Shown: positions 1-11,799 of the stretch, in pieces | How the letters are laid out: every line of letters starts with the position of its first letter | Numbering within the stretch: position 1 is the stretch's first letter | From: Candidatus Stoquefichus sp. | Lineage (GTDB): Bacteria; Bacillota_I; Bacilli_A; Erysipelotrichales; Coprobacillaceae | Reading direction: 5' to 3' | Length of the DNA: 61,550 nt | Assembly (NCBI GenBank): GCA_021768625.1 | Contig: JAETUM010000009.1 | Span: forward strand, 1 to 61,550 | The notes under the pieces: model-generated | Seen by the model: only the letters and a program-made list of their open reading frames with translations | What the model was told of the DNA's origin: nothing | Databases searched by the model: none | Translations under genes and position numbers: made by a program

Positions 1-297
1 ATGCATGAAGAGTTTATAAGAAGTGAAGACTTTATAAGAGCATGTGAGATAGAGAGAGAAAGGTCACTCATAGAAGCAAAGCTGCAAAGGGCTAAAGACA
101 ATGGAATAAGTCAAGGGAAAATAGAAGGAAAGCATGAAGAAAAGGTAGCAAATGCGAAAGCTGTTTTACAAGTATTATTTGATAAAGAAGATATAAGTTG
201 GATTGAAGAATGTTGTGATGAGAAATTAGATAGAGTCTTTCAATTAATAGGAAAGAATCTTAAATATGAGGAATTTAAAAAAATTATACAAGGATAG
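1..297 (+). CDS. Rpn-family recombination-promoting nuclease/putative transposase, C-terminal part
   Basis: The 98 residues are charged and helical, with a Gly/Lys/Glu-rich stretch (GISQGKIEGKHEEK, about 36-49). This is typical of the tail of Rpn/PD-(D/E)XK transposase-like proteins, whose full length is about 250-300 residues. The catalytic PD-(D/E)XK core is not in the window, so the gene most likely begins upstream and the ATG at base 1 is internal. A hairpin terminator follows at 344-378. The family assignment rests on composition and pattern, because no catalytic motif is visible. Alternative: an independent small coiled-coil protein. Confidence 0.55.
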   Translation: MHEEFIRSEDFIRACEIERERSLIEAKLQRAKDNGISQGKIEGKHEEKVANAKAVLQVLFDKEDISWIEECCDEKLDRVFQLIGKNLKYEEFKKIIQG

Positions 298-343
298 ATA
301 ATACAGAATTAAAGAGTAAGAAGTTTAAATAGGAATATTTTGG

Positions 344-378
344 AAATATCTTTATCTTTATAGATAAGGATATTTTTT
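344..378 (+). terminator. Intrinsic terminator after the Rpn-like gene
   Basis: A 13-bp stem, AAATATCTTTATC with GATAAGGATATTT and one G-U pair, has a 6-base loop and runs into TTTTTT. It separates the Rpn-like gene from the ATP synthase promoters. Confidence 0.75.
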
Positions 379-413
379 AATATAACAGATTATGGAAAAT
401 ATTATAGAAATGA

Positions 414-442
414 TTGTCAATTAAGGATATTCAATGTATAAT
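414..442 (+). promoter_or_regulatory. Promoter P1 of the ATP synthase operon
   Basis: TTGTCA at 414-419 and a perfect TATAAT at 437-442 have a 17-base spacer. This is a near-consensus sigma-A promoter, predicting transcription from about 449 and a leader of about 70 bases before the first Shine-Dalgarno sequence. Confidence 0.7.
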
Positions 443-470
443 TTGTTAGACAAATATATAATTTTGTTTA

Positions 471-498
471 TTGAATAGAATAAAAATTTATTTATAAT
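471..498 (+). promoter_or_regulatory. Possible second ATP synthase promoter P2
   Basis: TTGAAT at 471-476 and TATAAT at 493-498 have a 16-base spacer, in tandem with P1. Transcription would start just upstream of the AAGGAG ribosome site at 507-512. The surrounding AT-richness makes chance matches common. Confidence 0.45.
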
Positions 499-520
499 AT
501 ATAAATAAGGAGTGAGTGAT

Positions 521-571
521 ATGAGTGATGTAATGTTAGATATTGTTCTTTCATATGACTCTTTTTATTAA
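521..571 (+). CDS. 16-residue leader ORF ahead of atpZ
   Basis: The ORF starts with ATG at 521 behind a strong AAGGAGTGAG ribosome site and ends with TAA at 569-571. It encodes MSDVMLDIVLSYDSFY. It overlaps the upstream part of the atpZ reading frame in another register, and its stop lies one base before the ATG at 573. The atpZ ATG has no ribosome site of its own, so this ORF could load ribosomes for atpZ by stop-restart coupling. Alternatives are a frameshifted old N-terminus of atpZ, or a sequencing error joining the two frames. There is no homology evidence for the peptide itself. Confidence 0.4.
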   Translation: MSDVMLDIVLSYDSFY

Positions 572-572
572 T

Positions 573-761
573 ATGTTAAAGAATATTTTATTTATATTAG
601 AATTGGGAATGAGAGTTATTTGTGCTTTTGTTTTAGGTCTGGTTATTGGATTAAAATTAGATGCATATTTTAAAAGTCAACCAATATTATTATTAATATG
701 TTTGTTGTTTTCATTTGTTTATGTTATGAAACTATTATTAGGAGTTGGGAAAAATGAATGA
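573..761 (+). CDS. atpZ: AtpZ/AtpI-like small membrane protein of the ATP synthase operon
   Basis: This short protein (62 residues from the ATG at 573) has two hydrophobic helices. The N-terminal pattern LELGMRVICAFVLGLVIG followed by a KLDAYF turn is typical of AtpZ-type proteins that precede atpI/atpB. The family is thought to assist assembly of the c-ring or Mg2+/Ca2+ entry. TTG at 543 and ATG at 555 are alternative starts, but none has a good ribosome site. Translation probably depends on the leader ORF at 521-571. Its end overlaps the atpI start (ATGAATGA). Confidence 0.65.
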   Translation: MLKNILFILELGMRVICAFVLGLVIGLKLDAYFKSQPILLLICLLFSFVYVMKLLLGVGKNE

Positions 762-1122
762 GAAGGATGTATTAAAAAAATCATTATATTTATTTATAAT
801 TGGGTGTTTCTTATTTATAATTATTGGTATACTCTTAAGAGATATATCTTATTTATTGGGATTTATCTTGGGATATGTTATTAATGTGATTTCATTTATA
901 TTAATCATTAAGATGTCTGATGAAATCTTGAAATCTTCATCGTCAACAATATTTGTTGCTATGGGATTTGTATTAAAGTTAGCATTATATGCATTAGGCT
1001 TTTACATTTCTGTTAAGACACAATCAATTCATATTTTAGGAGTATTTTTAGGGTATTTAATAACAAAACTAACAATTTATGTAGAAGGATTTGTTCATAA
1101 AGGAGGTGAGGTTGATGGTTAG
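754..1122 (+). CDS. atpI: ATP synthase subunit I-like membrane protein
   Basis: The 122-residue protein has four predicted membrane helices and lies between atpZ and atpB, where atpI is found in many Bacillota. AtpI proteins help assemble the c-ring. ATG at 754 is chosen because AGGAG sits 9 bases upstream; an in-frame TTG at 745 lies within that ribosome site. The start overlaps the atpZ stop by eight bases and the stop overlaps the atpB start, implying translational coupling. The sequence is weakly conserved, so the call rests mainly on position and topology. Confidence 0.75.
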   Translation: MNEKDVLKKSLYLFIIGCFLFIIIGILLRDISYLLGFILGYVINVISFILIIKMSDEILKSSSSTIFVAMGFVLKLALYALGFYISVKTQSIHILGVFLGYLITKLTIYVEGFVHKGGEVDG

Positions 1123-1798
1123 TGCGACAATACTATCTACAATACATATAGAGTTACAAGTAGAATTGGTCTTTTCTCTAATCATTATAACAGCATTAAG
1201 TTTATTCTTTATATATGCTGGAAAGAAAGTTATGGTAGCAGATCCACTTCAAAAACCAAAAGGTATTGTGTTAGTATGTGAAACAGGTATAGAGATGGTT
1301 TATAACTATATGAAGTCGATAATGCCATCACAATTTGAGAAGAATTATTATCCTTATTTTGCGATGATGTTTGTTTATTTAATTGTAGCAAATTTGAGTG
1401 GGTTAATTGGATTCGATGCACCTACATCAAATTACTCGATTACACTAGCAATTACGTTGATTACTTTTGTATTGATTCAATACAATGCATTTAAGAAAAA
1501 AGGAGGATTTACTTATATTAAAGAACTTGTTTGGCCACCTACAAATATCTTAAGTGCAGTATCTCCACTTATCTCATTATCTATGCGTTTATTTGGTAAT
1601 ATTTTAAGTGGAACAATTTTAATGGGTCTAGTATATCAATTTACAGGTTGGTTATCTGGAATGATCATTCCATTTAATTTCTTAGGACCAATTTTAGCTC
1701 CTGTATTACATGCATATTTTGATGTGTTTGCAGGATGTATTCAAACTTTAGTATTTGTGACTTTATCTAGTATTTTAATTGCAATAGAAGCAGAATAA
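1115..1798 (+). CDS. atpB: ATP synthase Fo subunit a
   Basis: This is the stator subunit that forms the ion half-channels against the c-ring in the cytoplasmic membrane. The 227-residue protein has about five or six helices. The essential arginine is Arg158 in SLSMRLFGNILSG, and the last helix carries CIQTLVFVTLSSIL with the usual glutamine. ATG at 1115 is chosen because AGGAGGTGAG lies just upstream; longer in-frame starts lie within atpI. The atpI stop overlaps the start. Confidence 0.95.
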   Translation: MVSATILSTIHIELQVELVFSLIIITALSLFFIYAGKKVMVADPLQKPKGIVLVCETGIEMVYNYMKSIMPSQFEKNYYPYFAMMFVYLIVANLSGLIGFDAPTSNYSITLAITLITFVLIQYNAFKKKGGFTYIKELVWPPTNILSAVSPLISLSMRLFGNILSGTILMGLVYQFTGWLSGMIIPFNFLGPILAPVLHAYFDVFAGCIQTLVFVTLSSILIAIEAE

Positions 1799-1839
1799 CT
1801 AGTAAAGATAAAAAAGTAAAAATTCGGAGGTATAAAAAA

Positions 1840-2082
1840 ATGACAGATTATGGATTAATTGCAATTGCAGCAGGTATTGCTGTTTGTGCAGGTTTAGGTA
1901 CAGGTATTGGTGAAGGTATTGCAGCAAGTAAAGCTGTAGAAGCTGTAGGAAGAAACCCAGAAGCTGAAGGGAAAATTCGTACTATGATGATCTTAGGTAT
2001 CGCATTATCTGAAACAGTAGCTATCTATGGTTTATTAATCTCTTTCTTATTAATGTTCGTTTTCCCAAGTTTCATTGGATAA
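1840..2082 (+). CDS. atpE: ATP synthase Fo subunit c
   Basis: The 80-residue, two-helix proteolipid forms the rotor ring. The polar loop is GRNPEAEGKI (37-46). The ion-binding carboxylate is Glu58 in ALSETVAIYGLL. It is followed by Thr59 and Tyr63, at positions that are Ser66 and Tyr70 in the Na+ c-ring of Ilyobacter. Helix 1 carries Glu25 (GIGEGIAAS) where Ilyobacter has Gln32, giving a second carboxylate in the site. An AATTCGGAGG ribosome site precedes ATG 1840. Ion specificity cannot be settled from sequence alone, but Na+ coupling is plausible. Confidence 0.95.
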   Translation: MTDYGLIAIAAGIAVCAGLGTGIGEGIAASKAVEAVGRNPEAEGKIRTMMILGIALSETVAIYGLLISFLLMFVFPSFIG

Positions 2083-2120
2083 AAGTGGAGAAAAACGCAT
2101 AAAAGAAGGAGGAATAAGAA

Positions 2121-2624
2121 ATGAATATAGATATTGCTGGTAAATTATTCCCCAATATAACAACATTGATTGTTCAGTTATTAGCCACAGGGGTTATGTT
2201 ATTGATTTTCAAAAAGTTTCTTTGGACTCCTATGCAAGCTTATTTTGCAAAGAGAGCAGATTTCATTGAAGCACAAATGAATGAAGCAAGAGAAATGAAT
2301 GAGAAAGCAAAAACATATATGGTAGAAAGTGAAAAACAAGCACGTGATTCAGCAAAAGAATATCGTGATATTGTTGAAAAAGCGAAAACTGATGCTTTAA
2401 AAGTGCGTGATGATATTGTTGGAGAAGCAAAAAAAGAAGCAACTGCCAAAATAGAACAAGCACAAAAAGAAATTGAAGCTGAGAAAGCTCAAGCTAAAGA
2501 TGAAATGAAAGAAGAAATGATTGATATTGCAATGGAAGTTGCTACAAAGATCATGAACAAAGATATGAATACACAAACAAATCAAGATTTAGTTGAAGAA
2601 TTTATTGATAAGGTTGTGAAATAA
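2121..2624 (+). CDS. atpF: ATP synthase Fo subunit b
   Basis: This is the peripheral stalk subunit. It has one N-terminal membrane helix (about 12-32), then a long Lys/Glu/Ala-rich coiled coil to residue 167, the normal length. AAGGAGGAAT lies upstream of ATG 2121. The stop shares one base with the atpH start (TAATG). Confidence 0.95.
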   Translation: MNIDIAGKLFPNITTLIVQLLATGVMLLIFKKFLWTPMQAYFAKRADFIEAQMNEAREMNEKAKTYMVESEKQARDSAKEYRDIVEKAKTDALKVRDDIVGEAKKEATAKIEQAQKEIEAEKAQAKDEMKEEMIDIAMEVATKIMNKDMNTQTNQDLVEEFIDKVVK

Positions 2625-3154
2625 TGGATACAATTGCAAGTCGTTATGCTGAATCTTTATTTGATTTAGCTAAAGAGGAAAATGATATTCAAACATATCA
2701 AAAAGATATCATGAAAGTACAAGATGTCTTTGAAGATGATGTCTTTGTTCAATTCTTTAGTCATGTTGCTGTGCAAGATGAAGAAAAAATCAATATTCTT
2801 AAAAAAAGTTTTCAAAATCAAATTTCTGAATATGTTTTAAACTTTTTAATGTTATTAGTTAAAAAAAGAAGAATGAGATATATTCAACAAATTTGTCAAC
2901 ATTTTCAATCATTATGTAATGATTATTTTGGAATAAAAGTAGGTAAGGTTTATAGTGCTTATTCATTAACTCCAGAACAAATTCAAAAAATTGAAAATGC
3001 AATAAGTCAAAAAGAAGCAAAGAAAGTTCAATTACGTATGGTTATTGATGAAAGCTTAATTGGTGGAATTAAAGTTGAAGTAGATAATCATATTTATGAT
3101 GATTCGCTTTCTTATAAATTAGAATCATTAAGAAAAGAATTATTAAGAAAGTAG
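2624..3154 (+). CDS. atpH: ATP synthase F1 subunit delta
   Basis: The 176-residue protein links F1 to the b-subunit stalk. The N-terminal IASRYAESLFDLAKEE motif and the C-terminal IDESLIGGIKVEV segment are the family's conserved ends. It starts inside the atpF stop codon, so it is translationally coupled. It ends at TAG immediately before the atpA start region. Confidence 0.95.
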   Translation: MDTIASRYAESLFDLAKEENDIQTYQKDIMKVQDVFEDDVFVQFFSHVAVQDEEKINILKKSFQNQISEYVLNFLMLLVKKRRMRYIQQICQHFQSLCNDYFGIKVGKVYSAYSLTPEQIQKIENAISQKEAKKVQLRMVIDESLIGGIKVEVDNHIYDDSLSYKLESLRKELLRK

Positions 3155-3163
3155 GTGAAGGTA

Positions 3164-7352
<4,189 letters not shown>

Positions 7353-7356
7353 TTTG

Positions 7357-7386
7357 AAAAGGTGAATAAAAAAGTTCACCTTTTTT
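7357..7386 (+). terminator. ATP synthase operon terminator
   Basis: A perfect 10-bp stem (AAAAGGTGAA with TTCACCTTTT) has an 8-base A-rich loop and a T-run, four bases after the atpC stop. Confidence 0.9.
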
Positions 7387-7489
7387 ATATTTCTATAATT
7401 GAATCATACAAATTTTTATAATATAAAATATATAAGATTATTTATATATTTGTCAAAAAATGATAAAATATAGCATAGGGGTGATGAAC

Positions 7490-8251
7490 ATGGCAAAGAA
7501 AAAGAAAAAAAAGAAGTTAAAATGGGGTAGAGTGTTCATTGCTTTGATAATTGTGATTGTATTAATATTTGGAATATATAAAAGTGCAAGTTTTTTAATT
7601 GACCAAGCTATAGATTTAATAAATGATTTGTTAGCAGGCGAAAAGATTTCAACAAAAAAATATCGGGCAACTATCATTATTGATCCTGGACATGGAGGGT
7701 ATGATGTTGGTGCTAATACAAAAAATATTTATGAGAAAGATATTACATTGAAAATAGCACAGTATTTACAAAAAGCATTAGAAAAGAAAAATATAAAAGT
7801 AGTTCTCACAAGAGATAAAGACATAGAATTGAATAGTGACAAGTCTACAGACTTACATATGAGAGCAGCAATGAGTCAACAAAATCAAGCTGATTATTTT
7901 GTATCCATACATGTTAATGACCTGGCTAATAATACCAGTGTTTCTGGTTTTGAAATATATACTAGAAACAATGATAGTTATTTTTTAGCTGAAAGCATTC
8001 TAACAAAAATGGATGAATTAAAAATATCAAAGAATAGAGGAATTGTAGATGGAAGTAATTTACAAGTTTTAAGAGATAATACTGTTCCATCTGTATTGGT
8101 TGAATTAGGATATATAAAGAGTTCTGATTTTCAATATTTAACAAATGATAGTCAGCTAAATAATATTGCAGGTGCCATTGCTAATGGACTTGAAGAAAGA
8201 ATAAAAGAGGATAAAGAAGCAAAAAATGAAGGGGAAAATCAGGGTGAATAA
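7490..8251 (+). CDS. Membrane-anchored N-acetylmuramoyl-L-alanine amidase
   Basis: The Amidase_3 domain of this enzyme cleaves the bond between MurNAc and L-alanine in peptidoglycan. A run of seven lysines (3-9) precedes one membrane helix (about 14-31), placing the catalytic domain (59-245) outside the cell. Zinc and catalytic residues are visible: His68 (DPGHGG), Glu82 (YEKD), His141 (SIHVND) and Glu205 (VELGY). ATG 7490 is chosen because TAGGGGTGATG lies upstream; the longer ORF from 7460 has no ribosome site. It has no cell-wall-binding domain. A small membrane protein follows four bases later. Confidence 0.88.
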   Translation: MAKKKKKKKLKWGRVFIALIIVIVLIFGIYKSASFLIDQAIDLINDLLAGEKISTKKYRATIIIDPGHGGYDVGANTKNIYEKDITLKIAQYLQKALEKKNIKVVLTRDKDIELNSDKSTDLHMRAAMSQQNQADYFVSIHVNDLANNTSVSGFEIYTRNNDSYFLAESILTKMDELKISKNRGIVDGSNLQVLRDNTVPSVLVELGYIKSSDFQYLTNDSQLNNIAGAIANGLEERIKEDKEAKNEGENQGE

Positions 8252-8254
8252 AAA

Positions 8255-8626
8255 ATGAAAAAGGATACTTTGTTAAGAGATTTAGGATTAGGATTAGTTT
8301 TTTTCTTTTTAGGTGTATATATTATTTTTCAGAATACAACAGTAAGTGCTTCATGGGGTTTTTATATTGGGCATTTTCATGTTTCAAGTGGGATGATTAT
8401 TATACCATTATTAATAGGAATTATATGGAAAGTTATGTATCCAAGTTCTATGGGTGCATGGTTTTTAATAGGATTAGGGATATTATGTATTTTAATAACA
8501 ATTATTATGGGAGTAAGAATCCGTTTTACAACAACAAGTTTATTTGATTTTATTTTAATGTTTGGTTTAACAGCTATAGGATTTGGATTAATATTAAAAT
8601 GTTTGATTGTATCAAACAGAGAATAA
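8255..8626 (+). CDS. Small four-helix membrane protein, function unknown
   Basis: The 123 residues form about four membrane helices with short loops (8-28, 42-60, 66-88, 96-118). There is no catalytic motif, and I do not recognise the family. It starts four bases after the amidase stop, with AGGGTGA upstream, and is followed by a terminator. It is therefore co-transcribed with the amidase and may be accessory to it; that is inference from position. Confidence 0.6.
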   Translation: MKKDTLLRDLGLGLVFFFLGVYIIFQNTTVSASWGFYIGHFHVSSGMIIIPLLIGIIWKVMYPSSMGAWFLIGLGILCILITIIMGVRIRFTTTSLFDFILMFGLTAIGFGLILKCLIVSNRE

Positions 8627-8636
8627 AGTATGTATG

Positions 8637-8663
8637 GACGTTCTTTTTAAAGGACGTTTTTTT
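8637..8663 (+). terminator. Terminator of the amidase operon
   Basis: The ACGTTC and GGACGT arms (one G-U pair), extended by T/A pairs, are followed by TTTTTTT. It lies just after the stop at 8626. Confidence 0.8.
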
Positions 8664-8746
8664 ATTTATAAAAAATGTCTTGTGTTTTTATTGAAAGAGG
8701 TGTATATTGATAAAAACTTAAAAATTTTTAAGTACATGGAGGAAGT

Positions 8747-9214
8747 ATGAAAAATATACAAAAGATAATTATATATATTGTTTTACAATTTTTATATCGT
8801 GGTATGAAAGTTTTATATAAAGATGATTCACGTGTTTCTAATGAATTGAATGGGTGGAGTCAAAATAAAACAATTCGTTTAAGTGTTATTGATGGACCTT
8901 CTTTAACAATTCAATATCATTATTTAAAGGGGCTATCTAAAGTACATAGAAATGATGTAGATATTGACATTACTTTTAAAAGTCTTTCAATGGCTTTTAG
9001 AGTTTTTACTGGCATGATGAGTGTTAAACAAGCTTATTTGCAACACTATTTTTCATTAAAAGGTGATATTTATGAAAGTATGCGTTTTGTACGTTGTGTA
9101 GATTTGGTGGAAACATACTTATTTCCATACTTTATGACAAAACGTATTTTGAATCACTGTGAAAAAAGATATCAACCAATGTTGATTGTTTATATAAAAA
9201 CATTATTTGTATAG
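8747..9214 (+). CDS. SCP2 sterol-carrier-like protein
   Basis: Residues 40-125 follow the SCP2 pattern: a beta strand with IDGPSLTIQYHY, then DVDIDITFKSLSMAFRVFTG, then a conserved amphipathic stretch ending SLKGDIYESMRF. SCP2 folds have a hydrophobic tunnel that binds lipids or acyl-CoA. GGAGGAAGT lies directly upstream of ATG 8747. The gene is the first of a three-gene operon with an iron alcohol dehydrogenase and an aldehyde dehydrogenase, which suggests a hydrophobic alcohol or aldehyde as substrate. The family call is by eye and moderately sure; the pathway role is inference. Confidence 0.55.
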   Translation: MKNIQKIIIYIVLQFLYRGMKVLYKDDSRVSNELNGWSQNKTIRLSVIDGPSLTIQYHYLKGLSKVHRNDVDIDITFKSLSMAFRVFTGMMSVKQAYLQHYFSLKGDIYESMRFVRCVDLVETYLFPYFMTKRILNHCEKRYQPMLIVYIKTLFV

Positions 9215-9224
9215 GAGGTTAATT

Positions 9225-10397
9225 ATGAAATATTTTGAATTTGTAAATAAAACCAAACTCATTGCAGGAAAACATGCTTTAGAACAGTTAAATTATCAAT
9301 GTCAACAATACCATATGACATATCCTCTTATTTTAACTGATGAAGTTTTAATTGAAGTTAATGTTTATTCTCAATGTATAAAACATCTATCTTTACCATA
9401 TATAACTTATAGTCATATACCTGTAGATTCATCTATTCATATAGTACAAGATATAGTCAATTTATATAAAGATAACAATTGTAATGGAATTATAGCTATT
9501 GGTGGTGGAAGTGTTTTAGATACAGCAAAAGGTGTCTATTTAATGTTGAGTCAAGAGGTTTCCTCTTTTGAAAATATTATAGGATTTGAAAATCTAAAAA
9601 AAGGAAAGGATATACCGTTTTTTGCAATTCCTACAACAAGCGGAACAGGAAGTGAAGCAACAAGTGTAGCTGTTATATCAAATCCTGATAAAGGAATTAA
9701 AATGGAAATTATTTCAGAGTTTATGCAATTTGATGTAGCCTTTATTGATCCCAAAACAACACTTAATTTACCATTAAAAACAACAGCAAGTTGTACTATC
9801 GATGCATTGACTCATGCTATTGAGGCTTATACTTGTTCTGGAAAGAATCCAGTAAGTGATGCTTATGCAATAACAGCTATTAAACTGATTGTAGAAAATA
9901 TACATCAAGTGATCCACCACCCTGAAGACAAAGAGTCACGACTAGCTCTTGCAGTTGCTTCTTATAATGCGGGTTGTGCATTTTCAAATTCTATGGTAGG
10001 TATTGTTCATGGGATAGGACATGCTTTAGGAGCTGTTTGCCATATTCCTCATGGAGATGCAATGAGTATGCTTTTAGTTCCATCTATGAAATTTAATAAA
10101 GACCAGTGTAAGGATTTGTATGGTGAATTACTTTTATATATTGGAGGTAGCGAATTATATGCACGAACTTCTAAGGAAAAACGATCTGATAAGACAATAG
10201 AGTGCATAGAAACATTATTGCATCAACTGCATATAATAACAAAATTACCTATTTCATTATTGAGTATAGATGATTTAAAGAATTATATAGATGAAATTGT
10301 TGAAAAAGCGATGAATGATGGAGCAATGATTGTTAATGAAAAGTATGTTGATTATCAGGATGTTATAGATATATTAGGAGGATATTATGGATATTAA
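9225..10397 (+). CDS. Iron-containing alcohol dehydrogenase
   Basis: The 390-residue enzyme has the Fe-ADH fold. It has NAD(P)-binding GGGSVLDTAK (93-102), TTSGTGSEAT (137-146) and metal ligands Asp193, His197, His262 and His276 (DALTHAIEAY, HGIGHALGA, PHGDA). It should interconvert an alcohol and an aldehyde or ketone. ATG 9225 follows AGGAGGTTAATT; an earlier in-frame start lies in the upstream gene. The stop overlaps the aldehyde dehydrogenase start by 11 bases. Substrate unknown; the SCP2-like partner and class-3 ALDH suggest a long-chain compound. Confidence 0.9.
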   Translation: MKYFEFVNKTKLIAGKHALEQLNYQCQQYHMTYPLILTDEVLIEVNVYSQCIKHLSLPYITYSHIPVDSSIHIVQDIVNLYKDNNCNGIIAIGGGSVLDTAKGVYLMLSQEVSSFENIIGFENLKKGKDIPFFAIPTTSGTGSEATSVAVISNPDKGIKMEIISEFMQFDVAFIDPKTTLNLPLKTTASCTIDALTHAIEAYTCSGKNPVSDAYAITAIKLIVENIHQVIHHPEDKESRLALAVASYNAGCAFSNSMVGIVHGIGHALGAVCHIPHGDAMSMLLVPSMKFNKDQCKDLYGELLLYIGGSELYARTSKEKRSDKTIECIETLLHQLHIITKLPISLLSIDDLKNYIDEIVEKAMNDGAMIVNEKYVDYQDVIDILGGYYGY

Positions 10398-11757
10398 AGA
10401 AATTGTTCTTCATCAAAAAGAATATTATCAAACAGATATAACAAAGGATATAAAGTATAGAAAAGAAACTTTAAGAAAGATAAAGAAATGGATTCAAGAA
10501 CATGAATCAGAAATTATTGGAGCATTAAAAGCAGACTTAAATAAAGATGCAGTTGAATCTTATATGTGTGAAATTGGTTTAACTTTATCAGAATTGAATT
10601 ATCAATTAAGACATATATCACATTGGGCTAGAAAGAAATATGTTTATACACCATTAGCTCAATTTTATGGAACAAGTTTTGAGTATTATGAGCCATATGG
10701 AGTTGTTCTTGTGATGAGTCCTTGGAACTATCCATTTATGTTATCAATAGAGCCAGCTATAGGGGCTATTGCAGCAGGAAACTGTGTTGTTATAAAGCCA
10801 AGTGCTTATGCTCCACATGTTTCACATGTCATTTTTAAAATGATTCAAGAAACATGTAATTCACGACATGTATGTGTTGTTGAAGGTGGAAGAGAAGAGA
10901 ATACTGAGCTTTTAGAGCAACGCTTTGATTATATTTTCTTTACAGGAAGTGTCAATGTTGGGAAATTAGTTATGGAAAAGGCAAGTCGTTATTTAACACC
11001 TGTCACATTGGAATTAGGAGGAAAAAGCCCGTGTATCGTCAGTGATAGAAAGAGTTTAAAATTAGCTGCTAAAAGAATAGCGTTTGGCAAATTTTTAAAT
11101 GCTGGACAAACCTGTGTGGCTCCTGATTATTTGTTAATTAAAGAAGATTTAAGGGAATCATTTATTGAATATATGCAAGAAGTGATTAAACAATTTTTTG
11201 GAGAGGATCCATTATCTCATTCTCAATTAGTAAAGATTATAAATGAGAAACATTTTCAAAGACTTCATCATCTATTAGAAAATCAAAAAATTATTTATGG
11301 TGGAAAAAGTGATAATCAGTCATTAAAAATTGAACCAACTCTTGTTGCTGTCAAAGATGATGATAATGCCTTGATGCAAGAAGAAATCTTTGGACCAATT
11401 CTTCCTATTATCACATATCAAAATATAGATGATGCTATCAAGTTTATTAATAATCATGAAAAACCATTAGCTTTATACATTTTCTCATCACAAAGGGATG
11501 TCCAAAATAAAATATTAAGATCATGTAGTTATGGAGGAGGATGTATTAATGACACAATTATTCATCTTGCAACATCTAAGCTAGGATTTGGGGGAGTTGG
11601 AAATAGTGGTATGGGGTCATATCATGGTAAAAAAAGTTTTCAAACATTTTCTCATACAAAGAGTATTGTTAAAAAAGCAAGATGGATTGATTTACCATTG
11701 AGATATTATCCTTATAATAAAATAAAAGATAAACTGATTAGAAAGTTTGTCAGATAA
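10387..11757 (+). CDS. Aldehyde dehydrogenase, class-3/fatty-aldehyde type
   Basis: The 456-residue length and lack of the longer N-terminus of class 1/2 enzymes fit class-3 ALDHs. The catalytic set is complete: Asn114 (SPWNYPF), Glu209 (LELGGKSP) and Cys243 (GQTCVAP). The C-terminus, residues about 440-456, is basic. It would oxidise an aldehyde to an acid with NAD(P)+. AGGAGGATATT precedes ATG 10387, inside the end of the upstream Fe-ADH gene, so the two dehydrogenases are translated together. Confidence 0.9.
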   Translation: MDIKEIVLHQKEYYQTDITKDIKYRKETLRKIKKWIQEHESEIIGALKADLNKDAVESYMCEIGLTLSELNYQLRHISHWARKKYVYTPLAQFYGTSFEYYEPYGVVLVMSPWNYPFMLSIEPAIGAIAAGNCVVIKPSAYAPHVSHVIFKMIQETCNSRHVCVVEGGREENTELLEQRFDYIFFTGSVNVGKLVMEKASRYLTPVTLELGGKSPCIVSDRKSLKLAAKRIAFGKFLNAGQTCVAPDYLLIKEDLRESFIEYMQEVIKQFFGEDPLSHSQLVKIINEKHFQRLHHLLENQKIIYGGKSDNQSLKIEPTLVAVKDDDNALMQEEIFGPILPIITYQNIDDAIKFINNHEKPLALYIFSSQRDVQNKILRSCSYGGGCINDTIIHLATSKLGFGGVGNSGMGSYHGKKSFQTFSHTKSIVKKARWIDLPLRYYPYNKIKDKLIRKFVR

Positions 11758-11763
11758 ATTATA

Positions 11764-11792
11764 TTGACAATATCTATGATATTTGTTAAGGT
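11764..11792 (+). promoter_or_regulatory. Probable promoter of the metG T-box transcript
   Basis: A perfect TTGACA at 11764-11769 is followed after 17 bases by a weak -10, TAAGGT. Its position fits a start just ahead of T-box stem I. Confidence 0.45.
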
Positions 11793-11799
11793 TAAAAGG

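Noticed and set aside
2240-2585. Overlapping minus-strand open frames inside atpF
   Set aside because: They lie opposite the coiled-coil codons of atpF, have no ribosome sites, and their Phe/Ser/Leu-rich products mirror the Lys/Glu-rich coding strand.
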